From: Delftia tsuruhatensis
Lineage (GTDB): Bacteria > Pseudomonadota > Gammaproteobacteria > Burkholderiales > Burkholderiaceae_C
Direction of reading: 5' to 3'
Length of the DNA: 64,000 bases
NCBI RefSeq assembly: GCF_903815225.1
Contig: NZ_LR813084.1
Location: 972,501-1,036,500, forward strand
Made by a program: the position numbers and the translations under genes. Positions 9,563 to 18,719 of the stretch are shown here, piece after piece. The number at the start of each line of letters is the position of its first letter. Position 1 is the stretch's first letter. A model generated the notes under the pieces. That model did not search any database and was not told the origin of the DNA. It was given only the letters and a program-made list of their open reading frames with translations.

Positions 9563-12385
9563 ATGCCTGATAGCGCCTTCGCACCGAATGCCGCCCACAT
9601 CGTGGGTATCGACCTGGGCACCAGCCACACCGTCGTGGCCCATGTGTCCGTCCATGCAGCGGCCGCCGACATCGCGCTGCTGGACATTCCCCAGCGCGTA
9701 TCGGCCGCCGAAGTCGGCGCGCAGCCGCTGCTGCCGTCGGCCCGCTACCAGGCGGCTGCCGGCGAGCTGGGCGATGCCTGGCAGCAGCCCTGGACGGCTC
9801 TGGATGCCGATGCGCGGGCACCCGCCGTGATCGGTCGCTGGGCGCGCGAGCTGGGTGCGTCCGTGCCCGATCGGCTGGTGGCCAGCGCCAAGAGCTGGCT
9901 GTCTCATGCCGGCGTGGACCGGACTGCGCCCATCCTGCCCTGGGGAGCGCCCGAGGAGGTGGCCAAGGTCTCGCCGCTGCAGGCTTCGGCCGGCTACCTG
10001 GCCCATGTGCGCCAGGCCTGGGACCGCCGCCATCCCGAGGCACCGCTGCACGACCAGCTCGTGGTGCTGACCGTGCCCGCCTCGTTCGACGAAGGTGCAC
10101 GCGCGCTCACGATGGAGGCCGCGCGGCTCGCCGGCCTGCCATCGGTGCAATTGCTGGAGGAGCCCAAGGCCGCCTTTCACGACTGGCTGGTGTTGCAGGG
10201 CGATGCGCTGGCCGCACAACTGGCCCACAGCCGGCTGGTGCTGGTGGCCGACGTGGGCGGTGGCACCACCGATCTGACGCTGATCCGGGTGCAGTCTTCG
10301 CCCGATGGCGGGCTGCCGGCGCTCACGCGCATTGCCGTGGGCGAGCACCTGATGCTGGGCGGCGACAACATGGACCTGGCCATCGCGCACCGCATCGAGC
10401 CCCTGTTCGCTGCGGCGGGAGGGCGCCTGCCGGCCGCGCGCTTCGCACAGCTGGTGCAGCGTTGCCGTGCGGCCAAGGAGCAGCTGCTGGCTGATGGCGC
10501 ACCGGAGTCGGTGGCCGTCACGCTGCTGGGCGCTGGCTCCAGCCTGCTGGCGCAGACACGTTCGGCCACGCTGCGGCGCGATGAAGTGCGCGAATGGGTG
10601 GTGGAGGGTTTTCTGCCGCTGGCCGCCCTGGAAGATGCGCCGACGAAGCGCCAGGGCGCGCTGCGGGGCCTGGGCCTGCCCTATCCTGCCGATGCGGCGA
10701 TCTCGCGGCACCTGGCCCGGTTCCTGGCGCAACACGCGGGCGGCGAGCTGCCCGACAGCCTGCTGCTCAACGGCGGCGTCTTCCACGCCCATGCACTGGC
10801 CGGGCGGCTGCAGCAATTGCTGCAGTCCTGGCGCGGCCAGCCCCTGCGCCTGCTGCACAACCCGCACCCGGACTGGGCCGTGGCGCGCGGCGCGGCGGCC
10901 CATGGGCTGGCGCACTGGCGCGCGCTCCAGCCCTCGGCCCGGGCGGGCGCCACGGCCGCCGTGGTGCCGCGCATCGGCGGTGGCTCGGCACGCAGCTACT
11001 GGCTGGTGCTGCCGGGGCGGCAGGATGGGGAGGCCGGCACCGCGCCCCAGGGCATCTGCCTGCTGCCGCGTGGCACCGAGGAGGGCGTGCGCATCGTGCT
11101 CAGCGGACGGCGTTTCGGCCTGCGGCTGGGCCGGGCCGTGCGGTTCTCCCTGGTGGCCAACAGCCTCGCCGCGACCCCCGCGCAGGCCGGCCAGATCGCG
11201 GCCTTGCAGGGGGAGGGCTGGGTTGAACTGCCCGTGCTGTCCACCGTGCTGCCCGCGCCCGAGGGACGGGACAAGGCCCAGGTCGAGGTCCTGCTGCACG
11301 CACGCATGACCGAAGTGGGCACGCTGGAAGTGGGCTGCGTGGCGGCCGACGATCCGGCGCGCCAGTGGCTGCTGCCGTTCAACATGCGCGGCGCTCTGGG
11401 CGAGTCGGCCGGTGGTGGCGACGCCGGGGCCGACGGCGCTGCGCATTTCGCGCGCCTGCCCGAGGCCGTTGCCCTGATCGACCGCATCTTCGGCAGCCAG
11501 GCCCGGGAAATCGGTGGCAAGGAGGTGCGCCAGCTGCGCCAGTCGCTGGAGCGCCTGCTGGGCGTACGCGAGCAGTGGGAACTGGGCCTGTTGCGCGCCT
11601 TGTTCGATGCCTTGCTGGCCCGTGCCAGGCGCCGCCGCCGCACCGCCGAACACGAGCGTGTCTGGCTCAACCTCGCGGGCTGGTGCCTGCGGCCTGGCGT
11701 GGGCGCCGAACTGGATGGCTGGCGCATGCAGCAAGTCTGGCAGTTGCACGGCCAGGGCCTGGGCCATGGCGGCGAAAATGCCAACCGCACCGAGTGGTGG
11801 GTGTTCTGGCGCCGCGTGGCCGCGGGCCTTGACGAGGCGCGGCAGATGCAGCTGCTGGAAGAGGTGGCAGGCCACATGCAGCAGGCCGTGCAGCGCTCCC
11901 AGGGCAAGGCGGCGCACGGCAGCTATGACGACATGCTGCGCCTGTTCGCAGCGATGGAGGCCGTGCCCTGGCAGTACCGCCAGGAGATGGGCCAGTGGAT
12001 GCTGCAGCGCCTGGCGCAGCCCGGCGAGTCCGTGCAGACCTGGTGGGCCATAGGGAGGCTGGCCGCGCGCATGCCGCTGGCCGCCAATGCCCACCGCGTG
12101 ATGCCGCCCGAGGCCGCGCAGGAATTCCTCGAAGCCACCCTGGCCCAGGACTGGCGCCGCAACGAGACGGCCATGTTCGCGGCCGTGCAGATGGCGCGCA
12201 TGACCGGGGACCGCGCCCTGGACCTGCCTGACGCGCAGCGTGCCCGGGTGCTGGAGCGGCTGCGCGCGGCCGGCGCGCCGCAGCGCTGGATCGATCTGGT
12301 CGAGCAGGTGCAACAGATGGATGCACAGGATGCCAGGCGCAGCTTCGGCGACAGCCTGCCACCCGGGCTGGTGTTGGTGGGGTAG
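9563..12385 (+). CDS. Hsp70-family protein with long C-terminal extension (DUF3731 type)
   Basis: 940 residues. The N-terminal half repeats the actin-like ATPase signature (GIDLGTSHTVVAHV and VADVGGGTTDLTLIRV) and is clearly paralogous to the preceding protein. Residues from about 620 on are an alpha-helical, Arg/Trp-rich extension (WELGLLRALFDALL, RRTAEHERVWLNLAGWCLRP) that I associate with DUF3731. ATG 9563 is preferred to the TTG at 9551, although neither has a strong Shine-Dalgarno. The gap to the upstream gene is 45 bases and a terminator follows, so the DUF2760-Hsp70-Hsp70 trio is one unit. Confidence 0.85.
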   Translation: MPDSAFAPNAAHIVGIDLGTSHTVVAHVSVHAAAADIALLDIPQRVSAAEVGAQPLLPSARYQAAAGELGDAWQQPWTALDADARAPAVIGRWARELGASVPDRLVASAKSWLSHAGVDRTAPILPWGAPEEVAKVSPLQASAGYLAHVRQAWDRRHPEAPLHDQLVVLTVPASFDEGARALTMEAARLAGLPSVQLLEEPKAAFHDWLVLQGDALAAQLAHSRLVLVADVGGGTTDLTLIRVQSSPDGGLPALTRIAVGEHLMLGGDNMDLAIAHRIEPLFAAAGGRLPAARFAQLVQRCRAAKEQLLADGAPESVAVTLLGAGSSLLAQTRSATLRRDEVREWVVEGFLPLAALEDAPTKRQGALRGLGLPYPADAAISRHLARFLAQHAGGELPDSLLLNGGVFHAHALAGRLQQLLQSWRGQPLRLLHNPHPDWAVARGAAAHGLAHWRALQPSARAGATAAVVPRIGGGSARSYWLVLPGRQDGEAGTAPQGICLLPRGTEEGVRIVLSGRRFGLRLGRAVRFSLVANSLAATPAQAGQIAALQGEGWVELPVLSTVLPAPEGRDKAQVEVLLHARMTEVGTLEVGCVAADDPARQWLLPFNMRGALGESAGGGDAGADGAAHFARLPEAVALIDRIFGSQAREIGGKEVRQLRQSLERLLGVREQWELGLLRALFDALLARARRRRRTAEHERVWLNLAGWCLRPGVGAELDGWRMQQVWQLHGQGLGHGGENANRTEWWVFWRRVAAGLDEARQMQLLEEVAGHMQQAVQRSQGKAAHGSYDDMLRLFAAMEAVPWQYRQEMGQWMLQRLAQPGESVQTWWAIGRLAARMPLAANAHRVMPPEAAQEFLEATLAQDWRRNETAMFAAVQMARMTGDRALDLPDAQRARVLERLRAAGAPQRWIDLVEQVQQMDAQDARRSFGDSLPPGLVLVG

Positions 12386-12406
12386 ACCACGCCCGTCGGA
12401 AAGAAG

Positions 12407-12431
12407 AAAGGCCCCGCGTCGCGGGGCCTTT
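12407..12431. terminator. Bidirectional Rho-independent terminator
   Basis: AAAGGCCCCGC / GCGGGGCCTTT, a perfect 11-bp stem with a 3-base loop, lying between the convergent Hsp70 and protease genes. Confidence 0.88.
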
Positions 12432-12453
12432 GCGTTGTTGCAACCCAGGTGGA

Positions 12454-14403
12454 TTACTGGGAGTTCCAGACGTAGTAGCCGATGCCTTCGTATTTGAACA
12501 GCGGGTAGGTGGCGATCACGAAGTCGCGTTCGGATGCGTTGATGGTGTAGAAGTGCGCCCCTGTCTGGCGGTTGAAGAACCGGTACATGGGGACGGAGCC
12601 ATTGCCCGCGGCCTTCATCGCATACCAGGATGTGCCTTCATCCTTGAAGCTCGGGTAGGTGGCGTTCACATAGTCCCGCTCGGCCTGGTTGATGGTGAAG
12701 AAGTGCGCACCGGTCGCGCGGTTGAAGAAGCGGTAGACCGGATCCAGGCCCTGCTGCGATTGCGCGGATGCATAGAAGGCCACGTTCTCGTACTGGAAGG
12801 CCGGGTAGTTGGCGACCACGTAGTCGCGTTCGGAGACATTGGCCGTATAGAAGTGCGCGCCCGTCATCCGGTTGAAGAACCGGTAGATGGGGGTGCGCCC
12901 CTGCCCCGTGCCTGTGTCGCCACCCCCCGTGCCGCCACCCGTGCCGCCGCCGGTGCCGGCCTGTGCTGCCAGCCATTTCTGCACGGCGGGGTAGAACAGG
13001 TCGAAGCGTCCGTAGATCGAGGTGCCGCCCGAGGCCGGGCAGGTCTGGTCGTCGCCGCCATAGAGCGTGCCCGCCAGGCGGCCGTTCAGGAACAGGCCCG
13101 AGCCGCTGCTGCCCCCCTCTGTCAGGCCCTTGTCCCAGCTCACCAGGTTGAAGCCGCCGGGACGGTCGAAGCACTTCATGGTGCTGTCGCTCGAGGGTTC
13201 GCACGCGACCGATCCGTAGACCGTTCCGAAGCTGATCTTTTGAAGATCGCCACGCGGATGGTGCACGCCGACGATGGACATGCCCGCAGCCAGGGGCTGG
13301 TTGGTCCAGCCGGAGAACACGGCGCCGGCCGGTGGCGTGTCATTGAGGCGCAGCAGGGTCGCGTCGTAGGAGGCCGTCGCATACAGCAGGGTCGCGCCGT
13401 TGCGCAGGACCCTGCTGGCCGAGGACAGCGTGCGGCTGTTGCACGAGGGCGTGCGGTAGAACCAGGAAGTCTCCAGGGTGGAGGCCACGGTCTGGCTGCC
13501 GATGCAGTGGTTGGCGGTGATGAAGTACGGCGTGCCGGAGCTGCCGCTGTCGTTGAGCAGGGTGCCGGAGCACACATAGCCCTGGCCGTCCTTGACGTAC
13601 AGCATGCGGGCGACGGCATCGCGTTGGGCGCTGTAATCGTTGTAGCAGGTGGAGTCCAGGTTGCAGGACAGGGATTCATTGAGCTGGGCCGAGAACTGCA
13701 GCTCGCTTTCCAGCGGCAGCGACAGGTTCTCATGCACGTGCATGACGCGCGGAATGGCAACGCGCAGCAGGTCGACCGGGGTGCCAGGCGGCAACTCGAT
13801 CTCCAGCGTGGCCTCCTCGCCCCCCGTGTCGGGCGTCCACCAGGTGCGCCCCTCGGCGCTGGTGTCGCCGGCATCCAGGTTGGCCTGCAGGATCTGCAGC
13901 ACGCGCTGCCCCGCGATTTCATAGGCACCGGCACGGTCGCCCTGCGCGTAGACGCGCAGCAGCGCGCTGCCGGGCAGCTGCGCCATCTCGACACCCAGGC
14001 GAATGCCGTAGGCGCCATCGGAGCGCACGCTGATGGCCGCCACCTGGCCGCCCGAGGCCGTGGTGCTCCATCGCAGCTGCGAGGTCAGCGCATCGACCGT
14101 GGCCGTCCGCGCGCTCAGCCGCTGTGCACCCACCTGCATCGCACCGCCGAACGGGGCCGATGCGGCGCGGTATTCCTTCCATTCGCCCAGCTCCACGCGC
14201 AGTGGCGTCACCGCGGCCGCAGCCAAGAGGCTGCGCGATGCCAGGAATTCCCTCGGGGAATTCAGGGGCTGGACATGGTGGTCCACGCTGATGACCGGCG
14301 CGAAAGCCTGGGCCTGGGCCATGCCGGGCCCGGCGCCCAGGCCCAGGGACAGCGCAAGGGCCGACAAGGCCCTGCGCGCAGTGGTGTCGATAAGTCGTCT
14401 CAT
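12454..14403 (-). CDS. Secreted trypsin-fold serine endopeptidase (lysyl-endopeptidase-like) with three C-terminal repeats
   Basis: 649 residues. The signal peptide has arginines, a Leu/Ala core and ends in AQA. The peptidase domain has the triad His299 (ITANHC), Asp347 (SYDATLLRL) and Ser433 (GGSSGSG), with cysteines at 247, 253, 278, 300, 321, 401, 411 and 455 suiting disulfides. A Gly/Thr linker (484-500) joins three tandem copies of about 45 residues, each starting YRFFNR.TGAHF.T (507, 557, 607) and ending in an aromatic .YP.F..E...Y pattern. The layout resembles Achromobacter-type lysyl endopeptidase plus a surface or substrate-binding tail. It is probably exported by Sec and then by the type II system encoded at 50-64 kb. 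The Lys specificity is an inference. Confidence 0.85.
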   Translation of the reverse strand: MRRLIDTTARRALSALALSLGLGAGPGMAQAQAFAPVISVDHHVQPLNSPREFLASRSLLAAAAVTPLRVELGEWKEYRAASAPFGGAMQVGAQRLSARTATVDALTSQLRWSTTASGGQVAAISVRSDGAYGIRLGVEMAQLPGSALLRVYAQGDRAGAYEIAGQRVLQILQANLDAGDTSAEGRTWWTPDTGGEEATLEIELPPGTPVDLLRVAIPRVMHVHENLSLPLESELQFSAQLNESLSCNLDSTCYNDYSAQRDAVARMLYVKDGQGYVCSGTLLNDSGSSGTPYFITANHCIGSQTVASTLETSWFYRTPSCNSRTLSSASRVLRNGATLLYATASYDATLLRLNDTPPAGAVFSGWTNQPLAAGMSIVGVHHPRGDLQKISFGTVYGSVACEPSSDSTMKCFDRPGGFNLVSWDKGLTEGGSSGSGLFLNGRLAGTLYGGDDQTCPASGGTSIYGRFDLFYPAVQKWLAAQAGTGGGTGGGTGGGDTGTGQGRTPIYRFFNRMTGAHFYTANVSERDYVVANYPAFQYENVAFYASAQSQQGLDPVYRFFNRATGAHFFTINQAERDYVNATYPSFKDEGTSWYAMKAAGNGSVPMYRFFNRQTGAHFYTINASERDFVIATYPLFKYEGIGYYVWNSQ

Positions 14404-14662
14404 GCTTCCCTCTCCAGGTTGGGACAGTATTGTTGCCGCGGATTTTAGGTGTAGTGTCCGGGACAGCCTTGCATGGCTCTGTCGGGACCTGCGTTCCTAG
14501 AATGATGTCGCGCGTGTGTCCTGCTGGCGTGCCGGTGCCTGGTCCGGTCCCCCTGGGCCTGCGCCCAGGACGTCGAACTCCGTCCTGCATGCCTTTTCCG
14601 CCATTGCCGGCCGTGGCCGGCAGATTCCCCGTCCGTCCAGCCCTTCCAAGGATTCTTTCAGC

Positions 14663-16105
14663 ATGAGCCACTCCTACACCGACACCCAACTCCTGATCGA
14701 CGGCCAATGGCAGGATGCCGCCAGCGGCAGGAAGATTGCCGTGCGCAACCCGGCCAGCGGCGAGGTCATCGGCCATGTGGCCCATGCCGACACCGCCGAC
14801 CTGGACCGCGCGCTGGTCGCTGCCCAGCGCGGCTTCGAGGTCTGGCGCAATGTGTCCGCCCATGAGCGCGGCGCCACCATGCGCCGTGCGGCCGCCCTGC
14901 TCAAGGAGCGCGCCGACGAGATCGCCGCGCTGCTGACGCAGGAGCAGGGCAAGCCGCTGGCCGAGGCCAAGGGCGAGATCCTGGCCGGCGTGGGCATCAT
15001 CGAATGGTTCGCCGACGAGGCGCTGCGCATCTACGGCCGCATCGTGCCCGCGCGCCGCCCCGAGGTGCAGCAGCTGGTCATCAAGGAGCCCGTGGGTCCG
15101 GTGGCGGCCTTCACGCCCTGGAACTTCCCCGTCAACCAGATCGTGCGCAAGATCGGCGCGGCGCTGTCCACGGGCTGCTCCTTCCTGTGCAAGGCGCCCG
15201 AGGAAACCCCGGCCGCGCCGGCCGCCCTGTTCAAGTGCTTCGTCGATGCGGGCGTGCCCGCCGGCGTGGTGGGCCTGGTGTTCGGCGACCCGGCCCAGAT
15301 CTCCTCCTACCTGATTGCCCATCCGGTGATCCGCAAGGTCACCTTCACGGGCTCCACGGCCGTGGGCAAGCAGCTGGCGGCATTGGCGGGCCAGCACATG
15401 AAGCGCTCGACCATGGAGCTGGGCGGCCATGCCCCGGTGATCGTGGCCGAGGACGCCGACGTGGCACTGGCCGTGAAGGCGGCGGGTGCATCCAAGTTCC
15501 GCAACGCGGGCCAGGTCTGCATCTCGCCCACGCGCTTTCTGGTGCACAACAGCGTGCGCGAGGAATTCACGCGCGCCATGGTGGCGCATGCCGAAGCGCT
15601 CAAGGTCGGCGACGGCCTGGCCCAGGGCACGCAGATGGGCCCGCTGGCCAACCCGCGCCGCGTCACCGCGCTGACCCATTTCATCGAGGACGCGCAAAAG
15701 CACGGCGCCAAGCTGCTGACCGGTGGCGGATCGCTGGGTGCCGCGGGCAATTTCTTTGCCCCCACGGTGCTGGGCGATGTGCCGCTGAGCGCCGACATCT
15801 TCAACCAGGAGCCCTTCGGCCCCGTGGCCGCCATCCGTGGCTTCGACGACCTGGGCGAGGCCATCGCCGAGGCCAACCGCCTGTCCTATGGCCTGGCCGC
15901 CTATGCGTTCACGCGCTCCCTGAAGACGGCCCACCAGTTGTCCCAGCAGGTCGAGACGGGCATGCTGTGGATCAACCAGCCGGCCGTGGCGTCGGCCGAG
16001 ATGCCGTTCGGCGGCGTCAAGGATTCGGGCTATGGCTCCGAAGGCGGCCCCGAGGCGCTGGAGCCCTACCTGGTCTCCAAGGCCGTGTCGATCGCCAACG
16101 TGTAA
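14663..16105 (+). CDS. gabD: NAD(P)-dependent succinate-semialdehyde-type aldehyde dehydrogenase
   Basis: 480 residues, the usual length for the GabD/SSADH family. Catalytic Cys286 ([10 protein letters not shown]), general base Glu252 (MELGGHAP), Asn154 in TPWNFP and coenzyme lysine Lys177 are all present, and [14 protein letters not shown] closes the active site. Oxidises an aldehyde such as succinate semialdehyde to the acid in the cytosol. ATG 14663 is chosen over upstream in-frame codons because it matches family N-termini and has AAGGA about 10 bases upstream. No gabT or transporter is adjacent, so the physiological substrate is uncertain; sequence alone cannot separate succinate semialdehyde from glutarate semialdehyde or related substrates. 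Confidence 0.82.
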   Translation: MSHSYTDTQLLIDGQWQDAASGRKIAVRNPASGEVIGHVAHADTADLDRALVAAQRGFEVWRNVSAHERGATMRRAAALLKERADEIAALLTQEQGKPLAEAKGEILAGVGIIEWFADEALRIYGRIVPARRPEVQQLVIKEPVGPVAAFTPWNFPVNQIVRKIGAALSTGCSFLCKAPEETPAAPAALFKCFVDAGVPAGVVGLVFGDPAQISSYLIAHPVIRKVTFTGSTAVGKQLAALAGQHMKRSTMELGGHAPVIVAEDADVALAVKAAGASKFRNAGQVCISPTRFLVHNSVREEFTRAMVAHAEALKVGDGLAQGTQMGPLANPRRVTALTHFIEDAQKHGAKLLTGGGSLGAAGNFFAPTVLGDVPLSADIFNQEPFGPVAAIRGFDDLGEAIAEANRLSYGLAAYAFTRSLKTAHQLSQQVETGMLWINQPAVASAEMPFGGVKDSGYGSEGGPEALEPYLVSKAVSIANV

Positions 16106-16131
16106 GAACGCTGCAACGGCCCTGAGGGACG

Positions 16132-16166
16132 AGGCCTTCCCGCGCAGGCGGGGAGGCCTTTTTTGT
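16132..16166. terminator. Rho-independent terminator
   Basis: AGGCCTTCCCGC pairs with GCGGGGAGGCCT (one mismatch), followed by six T residues. It lies between the convergent aldehyde dehydrogenase and FUSC transporter genes. Confidence 0.85.
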
Positions 16167-16193
16167 CCAGGGCTTGCAGCTTGCGCTGGGCGG

Positions 16194-18179
16194 CTAGGGC
16201 GCGGCGCGAAAGAAATCCTGGTGCCGGGCGATTTCGTGCGCGGCCTGGCGCAGCTGGCGGGCCTGGTCGGGACGGAGTGTGTCCAGGCGCTGCGCCAGGG
16301 CGCGCAAAAGACCCGGACACGCGGCGGGCGCGGCCTGCAACTGGCGCAGCCGCGCCAGCGCGGCGCGCACGGCGCGGGCCGTGCCGTCGCCCAGGGCGGC
16401 CTCGCCGGACAACTGGTGCAGCGCCTGGATGGCGCGGCCCACGTGCAGCGCCGCGAGGCCGCATTCGGCCGCTTGCGCGCCGCGCTGGCCGCCGGCCTGC
16501 TCGGACAGGCGCACCAGGCGCAGCAGCCGGTGGTACAGGCGGGCGCGCCAGATGCGGCCGTCGCGGGCGTGGCCGGGGGTGGCGGCCATGTCCTGCAGTT
16601 CGTGGACCATCATGGCGCGCAGGCCCTGCAGCCGCCCCTGCAGCGTGACGGGCAGGATGAAGCGGTAGGCGGCCCAGCCCGCCAGCGGCCCCGAGACCAC
16701 GGCCAGGCCCAGGGCCAGCGCGTGGCCGAAGCTGGCCGTCTGCGGATAGTGGGGCTGCAGCAGGAGCAGCAGCACCATGTTGCAGTCGTAGCCCGACAGG
16801 GCCGTGCGCCGGTGGGAGAACACCAGGGCACCCACGAAGACGAAGGGCAGCATCAGCCAGACCAGGCCGGCCTGGCTGGCGGCGAATGGCCACACCAGCC
16901 ACTGGCAGGCCAGGGCCACGAGCACGCCCATGGCCTGGCCCAGCGTGACGTGGCGCATGCTGGCCGCAGGGTTCTCGAAGCCCGAGAACACGGTCAGCAT
17001 GATGGACATGCCCAGCAGCATGTAGGCGCCGCCGCTCCAGCCCGTGGCCACCCACAGCAGGCCCACGATGGCGACGGCCGAGGATGCGCGCAGCATGGCC
17101 CGGCGCGCGCCCAGCCAGTCGCTGTGCAGCACCACGGGCCACTGGCGGGCACGGTGGCCTGGCGGCAGGGCCACATCGTGCGTGGCGGCCAGATGGGCCT
17201 GCAGCGCGAACCCCAGGGGCGCCAGCATGTCGGCGGCCCCGGGCCAGGCCATTGCCGCCTCGCGCGCACGCACCAGGGCCGCGGCCGCCGCGTGCAGGTC
17301 GGGGCGGGTCTCCAGCACGTCGGCAGCCTCTCGCAGCGCCTGCGCGGCCTCGCGGCCCTGGCCTTGCGCAAAGGACTCGGGAGGCTGCATCGACGGCGCA
17401 TCGCGCAGCCACAGCAGGGCCGAGATCTGGGCGTTCATGAGCCGGCGCATGGCCTGCACGGCATCGCGCGAGCGCTGCGAGCCTGCGGCATGCGGGTCCA
17501 GCCCTTCCTCGATCACGGCCAGGGCCAGCAGGCGCGCCGCGATCTCCTGCGAGCCCAGCGAGGACCGGCCACGCGCCTGCAGGCTGTCGGCCAGGTCGCG
17601 CAGCAGTTGCGCGAACAGCCGGCGCACTTCGGCGTTGCCGGGAATGCCGCTGCCCTTGGGCGTGAACAGCCAGCCTACGAGCAGGGCCGCGAACACGCCG
17701 GTCAGCGCGGTGCACAGCCGGTCCCAGCCCAGGGCGAAGACCTGGTCGGGATGGGCGAAGTCCAGCAGTGCGACCATGGCCGCCGAATAGCCGGACAGCA
17801 TGGTGCCGTAGGCCACGAAGCTGCGCTGCAGATTGCCCACGCCCGCGCACAGGCCCAGCCACACGGCCAGGCCCAGCACCATCCACAGCAGATTGCCCTG
17901 GGCCAGCAGCACCAGTCCCACGCCCACGGCCGTGCCGACCACGGTGCCCGCGACGCGGAAAAAGCTTTTCTCGATCAGTTGCCCGCGCAGCGGCTGCGAG
18001 GCGGCCCAGGTCGCCATCGCCGCCCACTGGGGATGCTCCAGCCCCAGCTGCCAGGCAGCCAGCAGGGCCAGGCAGGCGGCGAAGGCCGTGCGCAGGTGCT
18101 GGCGCAGGCGCACGGGGTCGAAGCCCCAGTGCGTGCCGTGCTCGATCAGCCGGCCATAGGCTTGCTGCAGGGCGCTCAT
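16194..18179 (-). CDS. FUSC-family membrane protein, probable aromatic acid exporter
   Basis: 661 residues with two clusters of hydrophobic segments (about 30-175 and 360-510), each followed by a large soluble helical part. This is the repeated layout of FUSC/AaeB-type efflux proteins. Its ATG overlaps the stop of the MarR regulator gene by 4 bases, so the two are translationally coupled. The mhp operon for hydroxyphenylpropionate lies just upstream on the same strand. Export of excess aromatic acids under control of the MarR protein is therefore likely, though no substrate is shown by sequence. It is unlike the small tripartite AaeA subunit, which is absent here. Confidence 0.82.
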   Translation of the reverse strand: MSALQQAYGRLIEHGTHWGFDPVRLRQHLRTAFAACLALLAAWQLGLEHPQWAAMATWAASQPLRGQLIEKSFFRVAGTVVGTAVGVGLVLLAQGNLLWMVLGLAVWLGLCAGVGNLQRSFVAYGTMLSGYSAAMVALLDFAHPDQVFALGWDRLCTALTGVFAALLVGWLFTPKGSGIPGNAEVRRLFAQLLRDLADSLQARGRSSLGSQEIAARLLALAVIEEGLDPHAAGSQRSRDAVQAMRRLMNAQISALLWLRDAPSMQPPESFAQGQGREAAQALREAADVLETRPDLHAAAAALVRAREAAMAWPGAADMLAPLGFALQAHLAATHDVALPPGHRARQWPVVLHSDWLGARRAMLRASSAVAIVGLLWVATGWSGGAYMLLGMSIMLTVFSGFENPAASMRHVTLGQAMGVLVALACQWLVWPFAASQAGLVWLMLPFVFVGALVFSHRRTALSGYDCNMVLLLLLQPHYPQTASFGHALALGLAVVSGPLAGWAAYRFILPVTLQGRLQGLRAMMVHELQDMAATPGHARDGRIWRARLYHRLLRLVRLSEQAGGQRGAQAAECGLAALHVGRAIQALHQLSGEAALGDGTARAVRAALARLRQLQAAPAACPGLLRALAQRLDTLRPDQARQLRQAAHEIARHQDFFRAAP

Positions 18180-18637
18180 GGCGCGGCCTCGGCGCGCAGC
18201 GCGGCCATGCGCGCCTGGATCTTGGCCATGCCCGCGAGCATGGCCTGGACCTCGGCATCGTCCAGGTCCTGCAGCATGGCCAGCTCGGCCTGCAGCATGG
18301 TGGCGCGCACGCGGTCCACGGCGCGGTTGCCTTCATCGGTCAGGAAGATGCGCTTGCTGCGCCGGTCGCCGGGATCGGCGCGGCGTTCCACCCAGCCATG
18401 GCCTTCGAGGATGTCGAGCAGGCGCACCAGGCTGGAGCCGTCCAGGCCCACGCGCTCGGCCAGCTCCTTTTGCGTGACGCCATCGCCCCAGGCGCGCAGG
18501 TGGATCAGCGGCGCCCAGGTGGCGTCGGTCAGGCCGTCGGCGGCCAGTTGTTCCTCGACCTGGCGGCGCCATTGGCGCACCAGGGTGACCATGAGAAAGC
18601 CCAGGCGGGCGCGGGGAGGGGCGGAGGCAAAGGACAT
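18176..18637 (-). CDS. MarR-family transcriptional regulator
   Basis: 153 residues with a winged helix. The recognition region is TQKELAERVGLDGSSLVRLLD, followed by the wing GWVERRADPGDRRSKRIFLT (D.R....L.LT is the MarR signature). It should bind as a dimer and respond to an aromatic ligand. The gene precedes and overlaps the FUSC exporter by 4 bases. A perfect 31-bp palindrome starts 20 bases upstream of its ATG, so it probably represses its own operon. GGAG is only 1 base from the ATG, too close to act normally. A CATAAT box ends 7 bases before the ATG, so a very short or leaderless mRNA is possible. Confidence 0.88.
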   Translation of the reverse strand: MSFASAPPRARLGFLMVTLVRQWRRQVEEQLAADGLTDATWAPLIHLRAWGDGVTQKELAERVGLDGSSLVRLLDILEGHGWVERRADPGDRRSKRIFLTDEGNRAVDRVRATMLQAELAMLQDLDDAEVQAMLAGMAKIQARMAALRAEAAP

Positions 18638-18657
18638 GCTCCGAATTATGTTTGCAA

Positions 18658-18688
18658 CTCAATTAATTTGCATTGCAAATTAATTGAG
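18658..18688. promoter_or_regulatory. Perfect 31-bp palindrome, probable MarR operator
   Basis: Left arm CTCAATTAATTTGCA (18658-18672), one central base, and right arm 18674-18688 as its exact reverse complement. It is AT-rich in otherwise GC-rich DNA and lies between the regulator start and the end of mhpC. No T-run follows, so a terminator is unlikely. MarR dimers typically bind palindromes of this kind over their own promoter. Confidence 0.75.
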
Positions 18689-18719
18689 CCTGCAATTTGA
18701 TCAAGGGTATTCCCTTGGT

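Noticed and set aside
7349..12313. Minus-strand open frame of 1654 codons opposite the Hsp70 genes
   Set aside because: It is antisense to two clear Hsp70 genes. Its His/Gln/Gly-rich composition is the mirror of GC-rich codons, and no domain is recognisable.
12891..12960. Short tandem repeats in the protease linker as a CRISPR-like or satellite array
   Set aside because: They are in-frame GTGGG codons of a Gly/Thr linker inside a gene.
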